A DNA stretch of 8,434 nucleotides, taken from positions 1 to 8,434 of the forward strand of contig MFGL01000008.1 in NCBI GenBank assembly GCA_001778285.1, written 5' to 3'. The notes under the pieces are model-generated. The model saw only the letters and a program-made list of their open reading frames with translations. It did not search any database and was not told the DNA's origin. Below are positions 1 through 6,614 of the stretch, piece by piece; within the stretch, counting starts at the first letter, position 1, and each line of letters begins with the position of its first letter. The stretch is from Candidatus Falkowbacteria bacterium RIFOXYC2_FULL_47_12. Its GTDB lineage: Bacteria; Patescibacteriota; Patescibacteriia; Patescibacteriales; XYC2-FULL-47-12. Made by a program: the position numbers and the translations under genes.

Positions 1-907
1 GTCCGACGGCGCGCTCCATGATTTTGGGAACTAAAATATTGCCCTCAACTTGCTGAATAATAATGTATAAAATAAGCACTAAAAGCGCCACGACCGGATT
101 AATTGTCAGAGCCAAAAACACCGCCGGAATCGCGCCAATGATGGGGCCCAGGTACGGCACGAACTCGGTCAAACCGACAATCAAGCCCAGTACCAGCGCG
201 TACTCCGACATGGCAGGAATGAAAGACAAGCCGACCCAGGTAAAAAAACCGACGATAAACATCAAAATAAGCTCGCCGCGCAGCCAGTAGCCGACTTGGC
301 GCTGCATACGGTTGATTAACTGCATGAGGTATGTTTGGTCTTTGGGCGGCGCGAGCGACCAGATGATTTTTTTCATCGCGTTTTCCTCAACCGCCATGTA
401 AAAGGTAACAACCAAAACGATAAAAAACGAAACAATGCCGCCAAAAATGCCGCTCACGGTCGTGAAGATGCTGCCGGCGGCTACCGTCAGGTTGCTCTCC
501 AGCCCGCCGATGTTTTGTTTGATGCGCTCTAAAATTCCGTGCTGGGCCGTAAAGTCTTTGACAAAGTTGTAGCCGGAGCTGATTTTATCAACGTAGCTGG
601 GAAAATTTTTAGCTAGCGCACCGAACTGCTGGCTTATCGGCGGGATGAGCAAAATAACCACGGCGGTGATAACGACCGCAGCCACGGCGTAAATAAAAAG
701 CACGCTCACGGTGCGCGGAATTTTGTAGCGCTGCAAAACGTCCACCCACGGGTCAATGGCTGAGGAAAAAATCAGCGCCACAAACAAAAGCGCCAGCACA
801 TCTTTGACTAAGTAGCAGACGTAGAGTAGCGCTAACACCGCGACTATTTTTATAATTCCGCCCAGCGTGATGGTAATGCGATAAGGCGAGTTGTAGGGTA
901 TAGACAT
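1..907 (-). CDS. AI-2E family transporter (PerM/YdiK/TqsA-like), 3' end cut by window edge
   Basis: Polytopic inner-membrane protein of the AI-2E transporter family (older name UPF0118/PerM). Members export small molecules such as autoinducer-2 or act as ion antiporters; the substrate here cannot be told. The 302 visible residues start at an ATG at 905-907. Two hydrophobic segments lie at about 10-50 and a third at 66-90, followed by a soluble stretch (about 91-145) typical of the family. Further membrane segments lie at about 148-173, 210-230, 236-268 and 270-286. The family signature PYLGP is at residues 251-255, followed by IIGAIPAV, and then the QQVEGNILVPKIM region. About 40-60 residues are probably missing at the C-terminus. 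No Shine-Dalgarno site precedes the ATG; a TATAAT box sits 6 nt upstream, suggesting a leaderless transcript. The 236-codon gene lies 60 bp upstream on the same strand. Confidence 0.93.
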   Translation of the reverse strand, partial: MSIPYNSPYRITITLGGIIKIVAVLALLYVCYLVKDVLALLFVALIFSSAIDPWVDVLQRYKIPRTVSVLFIYAVAAVVITAVVILLIPPISQQFGALAKNFPSYVDKISSGYNFVKDFTAQHGILERIKQNIGGLESNLTVAAGSIFTTVSGIFGGIVSFFIVLVVTFYMAVEENAMKKIIWSLAPPKDQTYLMQLINRMQRQVGYWLRGELILMFIVGFFTWVGLSFIPAMSEYALVLGLIVGLTEFVPYLGPIIGAIPAVFLALTINPVVALLVLILYIIIQQVEGNILVPKIMERAVG

Positions 908-913
908 ACGTTT

Positions 914-942
914 ATTATAATAAAAAAACGACTTTTTTGCAA
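914..942 (-). promoter_or_regulatory. Candidate sigma70 promoter giving a leaderless AI-2E gene transcript
   Basis: Reading the minus strand, TTGCAA (937-942, 4/6 match to -35) is followed by 17 nt and a perfect TATAAT (914-919). Only six bases (AAACGT) separate the -10 box from the ATG, so initiation at the usual distance would fall on the A of the start codon. The -10 lies in a 14-bp AT palindrome (911-924), so a chance match in AT-rich DNA is possible. Confidence 0.45.
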
Positions 943-967
943 CGAACTGCTGTTGGCCAAAAACCCC

Positions 968-1678
968 TTAGAGCGACCGGAGGCGCTCACGCAAGAATGC
1001 CAGCGTGGACAAAAGCCGCGATACCGGCACAAAGTAGTCCCCGCTTAAAGGTAAAAGTTCGCGCAGGTTACGCGTCAAAATCGCGCAACACTCCGCGAGC
1101 ACGTCCCGCGTGTAGCGAAAGTCAGCTTCACCGAACAGTGTCGGCGCGTATTTTTTCTCCCACGCCGCGCACAGCTGCCGGTACGTTTTTGCCAGAAGCG
1201 CATTGCCATACCAGCTCAAATCCGCATACACGTCGGTAATCACCCACGACGCGCCAGCGGAATACCCCGCTGCCAAAATCATCTCCAGACACTCCTGCCA
1301 GTTTTTCACGACGCCGTAGAGGGGAAACGCATCCGGCTCGGGCGTTTGGAGCGGCGGCTCGTCAGGCTCTTTTTCCAAATCAACGCCCAGCTGCCGGGCA
1401 TCCTCGCGCAGCAGCCGCAGGGTTTCGGAAAAATTTTCACCCATGTCGGCAAACACCGCCGCCAAGTCGTCCGGGTCCTCGCCGCGGGCAATGTGCCGGG
1501 CGCGGACTCGTACCATGCGCCCGCAAATCGGACACGTCAGCTTGCCGCAGGGAATGCGCCGCCAGGTGCAGTCCATCCACGCCGGTATGGCAAACCCGCC
1601 GCCGTCTTTGGCCGCCGGTTCGGCCGGCTCGCGGATATCAAGCACGACAACTGATTTTTGCGCTGACAATTTTTTCAT
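968..1678 (-). CDS. Protein of unknown function with a four-Cys cluster, likely zinc-binding
   Basis: 236 residues, not assigned to any named family. The N-terminal part carries a cysteine cluster, C37-x6-C44-x4-C49-x2-C52, around the string WRRIPCGKLTCPICGR, which looks like a structural zinc knuckle. A basic patch (RVRARHIARGEDPDD, about 57-71) follows, then an acidic, Pro-rich linker (about 100-118). The C-terminal half (about 122-236) is helix-rich with many aromatic residues (WQECLEMI, SWYGNALLAKTYRQL) and resembles a small helical domain. There is no signal peptide or membrane segment, so it is probably cytoplasmic. It starts 12 nt after the greA stop without a Shine-Dalgarno site, so it is probably co-transcribed and perhaps coupled with greA. 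The Cys-cluster-plus-RHI-x-RGEDPDD pattern is one I associate loosely with uncharacterised CPR proteins; this is unverified memory, and no function is proposed. Confidence 0.85.
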   Translation of the reverse strand: MKKLSAQKSVVVLDIREPAEPAAKDGGGFAIPAWMDCTWRRIPCGKLTCPICGRMVRVRARHIARGEDPDDLAAVFADMGENFSETLRLLREDARQLGVDLEKEPDEPPLQTPEPDAFPLYGVVKNWQECLEMILAAGYSAGASWVITDVYADLSWYGNALLAKTYRQLCAAWEKKYAPTLFGEADFRYTRDVLAECCAILTRNLRELLPLSGDYFVPVSRLLSTLAFLRERLRSL

Positions 1679-1690
1679 AAAAATATGCGC

Positions 1691-2185
1691 CTACGCTATA
1701 TTCAATATTGTATAGGCAACCGTTTTATTCTGCAACACCACCGGCACCCGCTCCCCCGCTTGCCGGCCCAAAAGCGCCGCGCCCAGAGGCGAGTTGTGGG
1801 AAATAATGCCCCTGTCCGGATTGGTTTCGCTTGAGCCCAAAATTTGATACGTCTTTGTCCGGCCGTTCGCTTCCACGGTAACGATATGTCCTAATTCTAC
1901 GCGGTCACTGCCGGAATGTTTGATTATGATAGCGTGATTAAGGAAATATTGCGTTTCGTCCATGCGCCGGTTCAGCCCGCGCAATCGGCCCTTGGCAATT
2001 TGGTACGCCGCGTTTTCGGAAAAGTCCCCCATCTCAGCGAGGCGCTTCACTTCTTCAGCCAGCTTCGGCCGGGCTTTTTTCATGTGCTCCATTTTGGTTG
2101 TGAGTTCGTCAAACTTATCCTGCGTGATGTGCAAATCAACGGGTTGAATATTTTGCTTTTCGGATTTTCGGGTTGCGAGGCGCAT
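1691..2185 (-). CDS. greA: Transcription elongation factor GreA
   Basis: GreA enters the secondary channel of RNA polymerase and stimulates cleavage of backtracked RNA, rescuing arrested complexes. The 164 residues show the N-terminal coiled-coil hairpin (about 20-95) with the conserved tip GDFSENAAY at 53-61. Asp54 and Glu57 correspond to the catalytic acidic pair of the family (usual motif GDLxENAxY). The C-terminal FKBP-like domain carries the signature GSSETNPDRGIISHNSPLG and ALLGRQAGERV. The protein is slightly longer than E. coli GreA (158), because about 15 extra residues (RKSEKQNIQ region) precede the usual LT-x-x-x-x-x-EL start of the coiled coil. A downstream start is possible, but no clear Shine-Dalgarno site supports either choice. 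It heads a two-gene unit with the Cys-cluster protein (12 nt gap) and lies 36 bp downstream of the RhuM remnant. Confidence 0.95.
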   Translation of the reverse strand: MRLATRKSEKQNIQPVDLHITQDKFDELTTKMEHMKKARPKLAEEVKRLAEMGDFSENAAYQIAKGRLRGLNRRMDETQYFLNHAIIIKHSGSDRVELGHIVTVEANGRTKTYQILGSSETNPDRGIISHNSPLGAALLGRQAGERVPVVLQNKTVAYTILNIA

Positions 2186-2221
2186 AATTAAAAAGTAACA
2201 CTCTTTACGGTTCTATCTTAT

Positions 2222-2329
2222 TTATTTCAATAATTGCGTTACGAGCGCGACCATTTGGTCTTTTTGCTTTGGGTTGCTTTCCGCGATTAAAAGCGTGAGT
2301 GCCGTTAAGCCAGCTGGGTTGATGTTGTG
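2222..2329 (-). pseudogene. Frame-shifted tail of the RhuM gene: remnant of a Fic/Doc domain C-terminus
   Basis: In a different minus-strand frame from the RhuM reading frame, directly after codon Phe169, 35 codons read HNINPAGLTALTLLI, then AESNPKQKDQMVAL, ending VTQLLK and TAA at 2222-2224. One extra base in the A-run at 2330-2332 (T-run on the coding strand) would join it to the upstream frame and give a 204-residue protein. The string (I)xPxxLTALTLLxAESNPKxKD is, from memory, the extreme C-terminus of RhuM proteins fused to a Fic/Doc domain. No Fic core motif (HPFxDGNKR) is present between the two parts, so about 120-140 residues appear to have been lost. Family assignment is inference; the change of frame is seen directly. 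Confidence 0.6.
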
Positions 2330-2835
2330 AAAGACATCCACGTGCCGGCAAATTCTTTTATCAGGTCAAGCACTTTTTTCGGATCCAAAACAACGTGTTC
2401 CGGCAGTAACGCCTGAATGTCGGCCACCGATTTCATAAACGCTTCGTAATTTTGCGCGATGCGGGAACGATTGATGGAATAACCGTCAATAATATAACGC
2501 CGCAAAGTCTGCGTTGCCCATTTTCTGAATTCTATGGCCACCCTTGAATTTGTCCTATAGCCAACGGACAATATCACATCTAAAGAACACAGAGTAATCG
2601 GTTTATCGGAATTTGCAATATGCATTTTTTGCATATTGCTTTTTTGGTCAACTTCCCCGTCTTTAAAAATATTTCTGATATGACGGGAAACAACCGATTG
2701 GTCAACGCTAAAAAGTTCCACTATTGGTGCTTGTGTCGCCCAAATGGTTTCACGTGAAAAATCACCCCGCAGCTCAATCGCTCCGGATTTTGCTTGATAA
2801 ATCACTATATGCTTGTTTTCTGCTTTCTTTTTCAT
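2305..2835 (-). CDS. RhuM-family protein, C-terminally truncated (probable decaying gene)
   Basis: The first ~169 residues match the N-terminal region of RhuM-family proteins (Virulence_RhuM type). Visible landmarks are IELRGDFSRETIWATQ (about 20-35), a winged-helix-like stretch (LFSVDQSVVSRHIRNIFKDGE, about 41-61), then SDKPITLCSLDVILSVGYRTNS (76-97), EFRKWATQTLRRYIIDGYSINR (102-123) and the end of the conserved region, VLDLIKEFAGTW (155-166). This part probably binds DNA, because the family resembles phage anti-repressor/KilA-N-like N-termini. Normal RhuM proteins run to roughly 310-345 residues; this one stops at 176 after seven out-of-family residues. A coherent continuation lies in another frame (2222-2329). 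The ATG at 2833-2835 fits the family start; no Shine-Dalgarno site is seen. It could survive as a short DNA-binding protein. Confidence 0.85.
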   Translation of the reverse strand: MKKKAENKHIVIYQAKSGAIELRGDFSRETIWATQAPIVELFSVDQSVVSRHIRNIFKDGEVDQKSNMQKMHIANSDKPITLCSLDVILSVGYRTNSRVAIEFRKWATQTLRRYIIDGYSINRSRIAQNYEAFMKSVADIQALLPEHVVLDPKKVLDLIKEFAGTWMSFTTSTQLA

Positions 2836-2927
2836 AGGTATTTTATTAAAATTTACGCTTGCGGGAATAGTCTTTTCCGTAATTACAATACTGCCGAATA
2901 ATTTTTTATCTTTTTTATTCTCTTTTT

Positions 2928-2956
2928 ATTTTCCCACTTCCCACCCGAAAAGTCAA
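2928..2956 (-). promoter_or_regulatory. Weak candidate promoter for the RhuM-family gene
   Basis: On the minus strand TTGACT (2951-2956, 5/6) is followed by 17 nt and GAAAAT (2928-2933, 4/6). The -35 box begins just beyond the U-tract of the upstream terminator. The leader to the RhuM ATG would be about 85 nt and is very purine-rich. The -10 match is weak. Confidence 0.3.
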
Positions 2957-2980
2957 CAAAAAAAGCCGCGAAAACGGCTT
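2956..2980 (-). terminator. Rho-independent terminator of the 96-codon gene
   Basis: On the minus strand AAGCCG (2975-2980) and CGGCTT (2963-2968) form a 6-bp stem with a TTTTCG loop. It runs into seven consecutive T residues (2958-2964). It lies about 90 nt after the stop of the 96-codon gene and before the RhuM gene. Confidence 0.75.
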
Positions 2981-2996
2981 GAGAGGGGATGAAGAT

Positions 2997-3057
2997 GGGG
3001 GTAGATGCGAAATTACGGAGGCCGGAAAATCCTCAGAAATTTTTTGCATCTACCCCC
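2997..3057. repeat. 61-nt stem-loop with perfect 12-bp arms
   Basis: GGGGGTAGATGC (2997-3008) is the exact reverse complement of GCATCTACCCCC (3046-3057). Four more pairs can follow (3009-3012 with 3042-3045, one of them G-U), and an inner stem GAGG (3018-3021) pairs with CCTC (3031-3034). Neither strand has a U-tract after the stem, so it is not a standard terminator. It sits in the 3' untranslated region of the 96-codon gene, upstream of that gene's real terminator. It may be an RNA structure protecting the 3' end, a protein-binding palindrome or a short repeat element. Confidence 0.7.
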
Positions 3058-3068
3058 TAAAAAATCCT

Positions 3069-3359
3069 CTATAACAGAGGAAGGCTGACGTGCGCGCGAA
3101 TTTTTGCGATAGTCTCGCTATCAGACCGGTCAGCCCAAAATGAAAAAAACTTCGCTACCGTAATAATCTCCTCTTGTCGCTCTGTAGGAATGTCCAGAGC
3201 GACAAACTGCTCAGCGACGACCGCCTCGCGCTCATCTAATGCTTTCACTGCATCGGCGGAGACGGAATCGCCCGACCGTTTGGACTGAAAGATTATTTTT
3301 CGTCTCGCAGTAATATCCTGCATTTCCTGCAAAACCCTATCCAATTCATCATGTGGCAT
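3069..3359 (-). CDS. Small helical protein of unknown function (96 aa)
   Basis: 96 residues, not recognised. It is almost entirely predicted helix and highly charged: DELDRVLQEMQDITARRKIIF, then a short Ser/Gly turn (about 27-34), then a second heptad-like helix (VKALDEREAVVAEQFVALD). There are no cysteines, no signal peptide and no membrane segment. The start is well supported. On the minus strand AAGGAGG (3366-3372) lies 6 nt before the ATG, and a TTGACT-17-TAAGAT promoter lies upstream (3409-3437). The gene is bounded by the groEL terminator upstream and its own terminator downstream, so it is a monocistronic unit. The combination of promoter, ribosome site, ORF and terminator argues that it is real despite its size. 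A coiled-coil adaptor or small regulator is possible, but nothing in the sequence decides. Confidence 0.78.
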   Translation of the reverse strand: MPHDELDRVLQEMQDITARRKIIFQSKRSGDSVSADAVKALDEREAVVAEQFVALDIPTERQEEIITVAKFFSFWADRSDSETIAKIRAHVSLPLL

Positions 3360-3365
3360 GATTTG

Positions 3366-3372
3366 CCTCCTT
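3366..3372 (-). promoter_or_regulatory. Strong Shine-Dalgarno site of the 96-codon gene
   Basis: AAGGAGG on the minus strand, 6 nt before the ATG at 3357-3359. It is one of only two clear Shine-Dalgarno sites in the window and fixes the start of this gene. Confidence 0.85.
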
Positions 3373-3408
3373 CTTTTATCACGTTTCTTGAAACATCAAA
3401 TTTGCTTC

Positions 3409-3437
3409 ATCTTACTACCAGTATTACAAAAAGTCAA
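3409..3437 (-). promoter_or_regulatory. Promoter of the 96-codon gene
   Basis: On the minus strand TTGACT (3432-3437, 5/6) is followed by 17 nt and TAAGAT (3409-3414, 4/6). Transcription would begin near 3402, giving a leader of about 43 nt that contains the Shine-Dalgarno site. The -35 lies only a few bases after the groEL terminator stem. Confidence 0.6.
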
Positions 3438-3442
3438 AAACC

Positions 3443-3471
3443 AAAAAGCAGGCCTTGCCAGCCTGCTTTTT
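3443..3471 (-). terminator. groESL terminator (symmetrical, possibly bidirectional)
   Basis: A perfect 11-bp stem, AAAAAGCAGGC (3443-3453) with GCCTGCTTTTT (3461-3471), and a 7-nt loop. On the minus strand the stem ends in TTTTT and is followed by GGTTTTTGAC. It lies 38 nt after the groEL stop. Confidence 0.9.
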
Positions 3472-3476
3472 ATATT

Positions 3477-3508
3477 ATCCGTGTTTATCAGTTACACCAT
3501 CCGTGTTT
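3477..3508. repeat. Short ATCCGTGTTT repeats abutting the groEL stop
   Basis: ATCCGTGTTT occurs exactly at 3477-3486 and 3499-3508, with a degenerate copy (ATCAGTTACACC) between them, giving starts 10-12 bp apart. The second copy ends at the base before the groEL stop codon (3509-3511). Related units lie at 5618-5641 on the other side of the groESL locus. Confidence 0.6.
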
Positions 3509-5158
<1,650 letters not shown>

Positions 5159-5186
5159 AAATTTATAAATTTTATTTTGTAAAAAA

Positions 5187-5477
5187 TTACTTAATTATTC
5201 CGATAATGTCGCTCTCGCTCAAAACGAGCAGCTCTTCGCCGTCAATTTTGAACTCGTCCGGCGAGTATTTTTTAAACAAAATTGTGTCGCCCGTTTTGAC
5301 ATTCATGGCCGCGCGCGTGCCGTTCTCCAACAATTTGCCCGGACCTGCGGCGATGACTTCTCCTTGCTCGGGACGGTCTTTATCGGCCGTGTCAGGCAGG
5401 ACAATGCCGGATTTGGTAACCTCTTCTTTGGCGGATGGTTTGATAACCACCTTGTCGCCTAACGGTTGTATTTGCAT
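5187..5477 (-). CDS. groES: Co-chaperonin GroES (Hsp10)
   Basis: GroES is the heptameric lid of the GroEL chamber. The 96 residues are the normal length. Seen are the N-terminal IQPLGDKVVIKP strand, the mobile loop that docks on GroEL (EEVTKSGIVLPDTADKDRPE, about 18-37, with the hydrophobic IVL contact), the GEVIAAGPG segment, then VKTGDTILFKKYSPDEFKID and the C-terminal LLVLSESDIIGII. It is the first gene of the groES-groEL operon and the first downstream of the CIRCE element. The leader is about 75 nt long, AT-rich near the start codon, and has no Shine-Dalgarno site. Confidence 0.99.
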   Translation of the reverse strand: MQIQPLGDKVVIKPSAKEEVTKSGIVLPDTADKDRPEQGEVIAAGPGKLLENGTRAAMNVKTGDTILFKKYSPDEFKIDGEELLVLSESDIIGIIK

Positions 5478-5517
5478 AGATTTTTTTACTTTAAATAAAT
5501 TAAGAGAAACGCGGTAT

Positions 5518-5544
5518 TTAGCACTGTAGGCTTTAGAGTGCTAA
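5518..5544 (-). promoter_or_regulatory. CIRCE operator (HrcA binding site)
   Basis: Minus strand: TTAGCACTC, nine bases, CAGTGCTAA. The consensus is TTAGCACTC-N9-GAGTGCTAA, so 17 of 18 arm positions match (G instead of C at 5526 on the plus strand). Outside the central mismatch the arms extend to a perfect 10-bp inverted repeat (5516-5525 with 5537-5546). It lies between the predicted groESL transcription start (about 5553) and the groES ATG, the classical place for HrcA repression of heat-shock genes. HrcA itself is not in the window. Confidence 0.95.
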
Positions 5545-5559
5545 ATTCTGCGCCACTCT

Positions 5560-5589
5560 ATGTTAATACAATAGTGCTCTTATTGTCAA
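5560..5589 (-). promoter_or_regulatory. groESL promoter
   Basis: On the minus strand a perfect TTGACA (5584-5589) is followed by 18 nt and TAACAT (5560-5565, 4/6). Transcription would start near 5553, about 9 nt before the CIRCE element. Its -35 overlaps the -35 of the divergent galT promoter. Confidence 0.7.
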
Positions 5590-5611
5590 GACCCCGAATT
5601 ATTGATATTAT
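5583..5611 (+). promoter_or_regulatory. Promoter of the galT-like gene, divergent from groESL
   Basis: Plus strand TTGTCA (5583-5588, 5/6), a 17-nt spacer, then TATTAT (5606-5611, 5/6). Start expected near 5618, leader about 34 nt. It uses the same bases for its -35 as the groESL promoter on the other strand. Confidence 0.65.
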
Positions 5612-5617
5612 TCATGC

Positions 5618-5641
5618 ATCTGTATTTCATCTGTGTTAATC
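5618..5641. repeat. ATCTGTGTT-type short repeats upstream of galT
   Basis: ATCTGTATTTC (5618-5628) is followed directly by ATCTGTGTTAATC (5629-5641), two units 11 bp apart. They are close variants of the ATCCGTGTTT units at 3477-3508 and have the same orientation. They fill the predicted galT leader. Confidence 0.5.
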
Positions 5642-5651
5642 TTTTTTATTT

Positions 5652-6581
5652 ATGCAATCCGAACTCCGCAAAGACTACCTCCTCAATAAATACGTTCTCA
5701 TCACGCCAGCCCGCGCCCGGCGGCCGCGCGATATTTCCGAGCAGACGATTCTGCACCGCGACAAAAAATGCGTGTTCTGCCCGGCTGCCGTTGAAAAAAA
5801 ACTCATCGTTGACGAAATCGGCGACAAAGAAGGCTGGCAGGTGTTAGCAATTAAAAATAAATATCCGGCGGTTACGCTCACCAACAAAAAAGCCTACGGC
5901 ACGCAGGAGGTTATTATTGAAATGCCTGAGCACGGCGTTGAGTTTTCCGATTTGTCCGTGTCTGACATTGAAAACGTCCTGCGCATGTACCAGCGGCGCA
6001 CCGCGGCCTTGAGCAAACCCTTGCCGGGCGGAAAAAAGCTGGATTACATTTTAATTTTTAAAAATAATGGCTCCAAAGCCGGTGCCTCCATCCTGCATGC
6101 GCACTCGCAGGTTTTCGCAACCGACATTATTCCCCCCGACGTGCAGGAAGAAATTACCGCGGCCCAGCGCTACCACACCCAGTTCAAGCGCAATGCGTAT
6201 GAAGATATTATCAAAAAAGAATGCGCGAGCAAACGTTTCATTTACGGCGATGACTTGGTTGCCGCCTTCTGCCCTTACGCGTCAGCCTTCCACTACGAAG
6301 CCTGGCTTTTCCCGCGCCGCTTCATTGACAACATAACTGAATTGAACCGCAGAGAAATTACCGCTTTTGCCAAAATTCTCAAAACCATTCTGCAGAAACT
6401 CAACTCCCTCAACATCTCGTATAATTTTTTCATGCACCAAATCATCTCCAACCCGCACCAGTATTTTTATATAAAAATTCAGCCGCGCGACTCGGTCTGG
6501 GCCGGCGTGGAGCTGGGGAGCGGCATTGTGATCAATTCGGTTGCGCCCGAAGACGCCGCGAAGTTTTATCGAAAGAGGTAA
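5652..6581 (+). CDS. galT: Galactose-1-phosphate uridylyltransferase-like HIT-superfamily nucleotidylyltransferase
   Basis: 309 residues of the GalT branch of the HIT superfamily. These enzymes move a nucleotidyl group between sugar phosphates through a nucleotidyl-histidine intermediate. The active-site string GASILHAHSQ has His149, His151 (nucleophile position) and Gln153, corresponding to the HPHGQ motif of E. coli GalT. Zinc ligands match by position: Cys40 and Cys43 (CVFC), His94 in IIEMPEHG (compare SPDH in GalT) and His149. The C-terminal region contains FHYEAWLFPRR (213-223) and AGVELGSGIVINSVAPEDAA (284-303), typical of the short bacterial group. It is shorter than E. coli GalT (348). 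No galK or galE is adjacent, but a glycogen/starch synthase lies nearby, so an ADP- or UDP-glucose phosphorylase activity is as plausible as the Leloir reaction. ATG at 5652; no Shine-Dalgarno site. Confidence 0.85.
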   Translation: MQSELRKDYLLNKYVLITPARARRPRDISEQTILHRDKKCVFCPAAVEKKLIVDEIGDKEGWQVLAIKNKYPAVTLTNKKAYGTQEVIIEMPEHGVEFSDLSVSDIENVLRMYQRRTAALSKPLPGGKKLDYILIFKNNGSKAGASILHAHSQVFATDIIPPDVQEEITAAQRYHTQFKRNAYEDIIKKECASKRFIYGDDLVAAFCPYASAFHYEAWLFPRRFIDNITELNRREITAFAKILKTILQKLNSLNISYNFFMHQIISNPHQYFYIKIQPRDSVWAGVELGSGIVINSVAPEDAAKFYRKR

Positions 6582-6614
6582 TAACGCCGAAATTTTTCCT
6601 GCAATAAAGCTGAT

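Noticed and set aside
63..532. Plus-strand open frames near the left edge
   Set aside because: Antisense to the AI-2E family gene, which reads cleanly on the minus strand with the PYLGP motif.
922..938. A6/T7 hairpin on the minus strand as terminator of the Cys-cluster gene
   Set aside because: The stem has only A-T pairs and lies in the spacer of the candidate AI-2E promoter.
937..1715. Plus-strand open frames of about 90-102 codons opposite the Cys-cluster gene
   Set aside because: Low-complexity translations antisense to a better minus-strand gene with coherent domain structure and operon spacing.
2190..2240. Possible greA promoter (TTGAAA-17-TAAAGA on the minus strand)
   Set aside because: The -10 box matches only 3 of 6 and it lies at the end of the RhuM remnant; not better than chance in AT-rich DNA.
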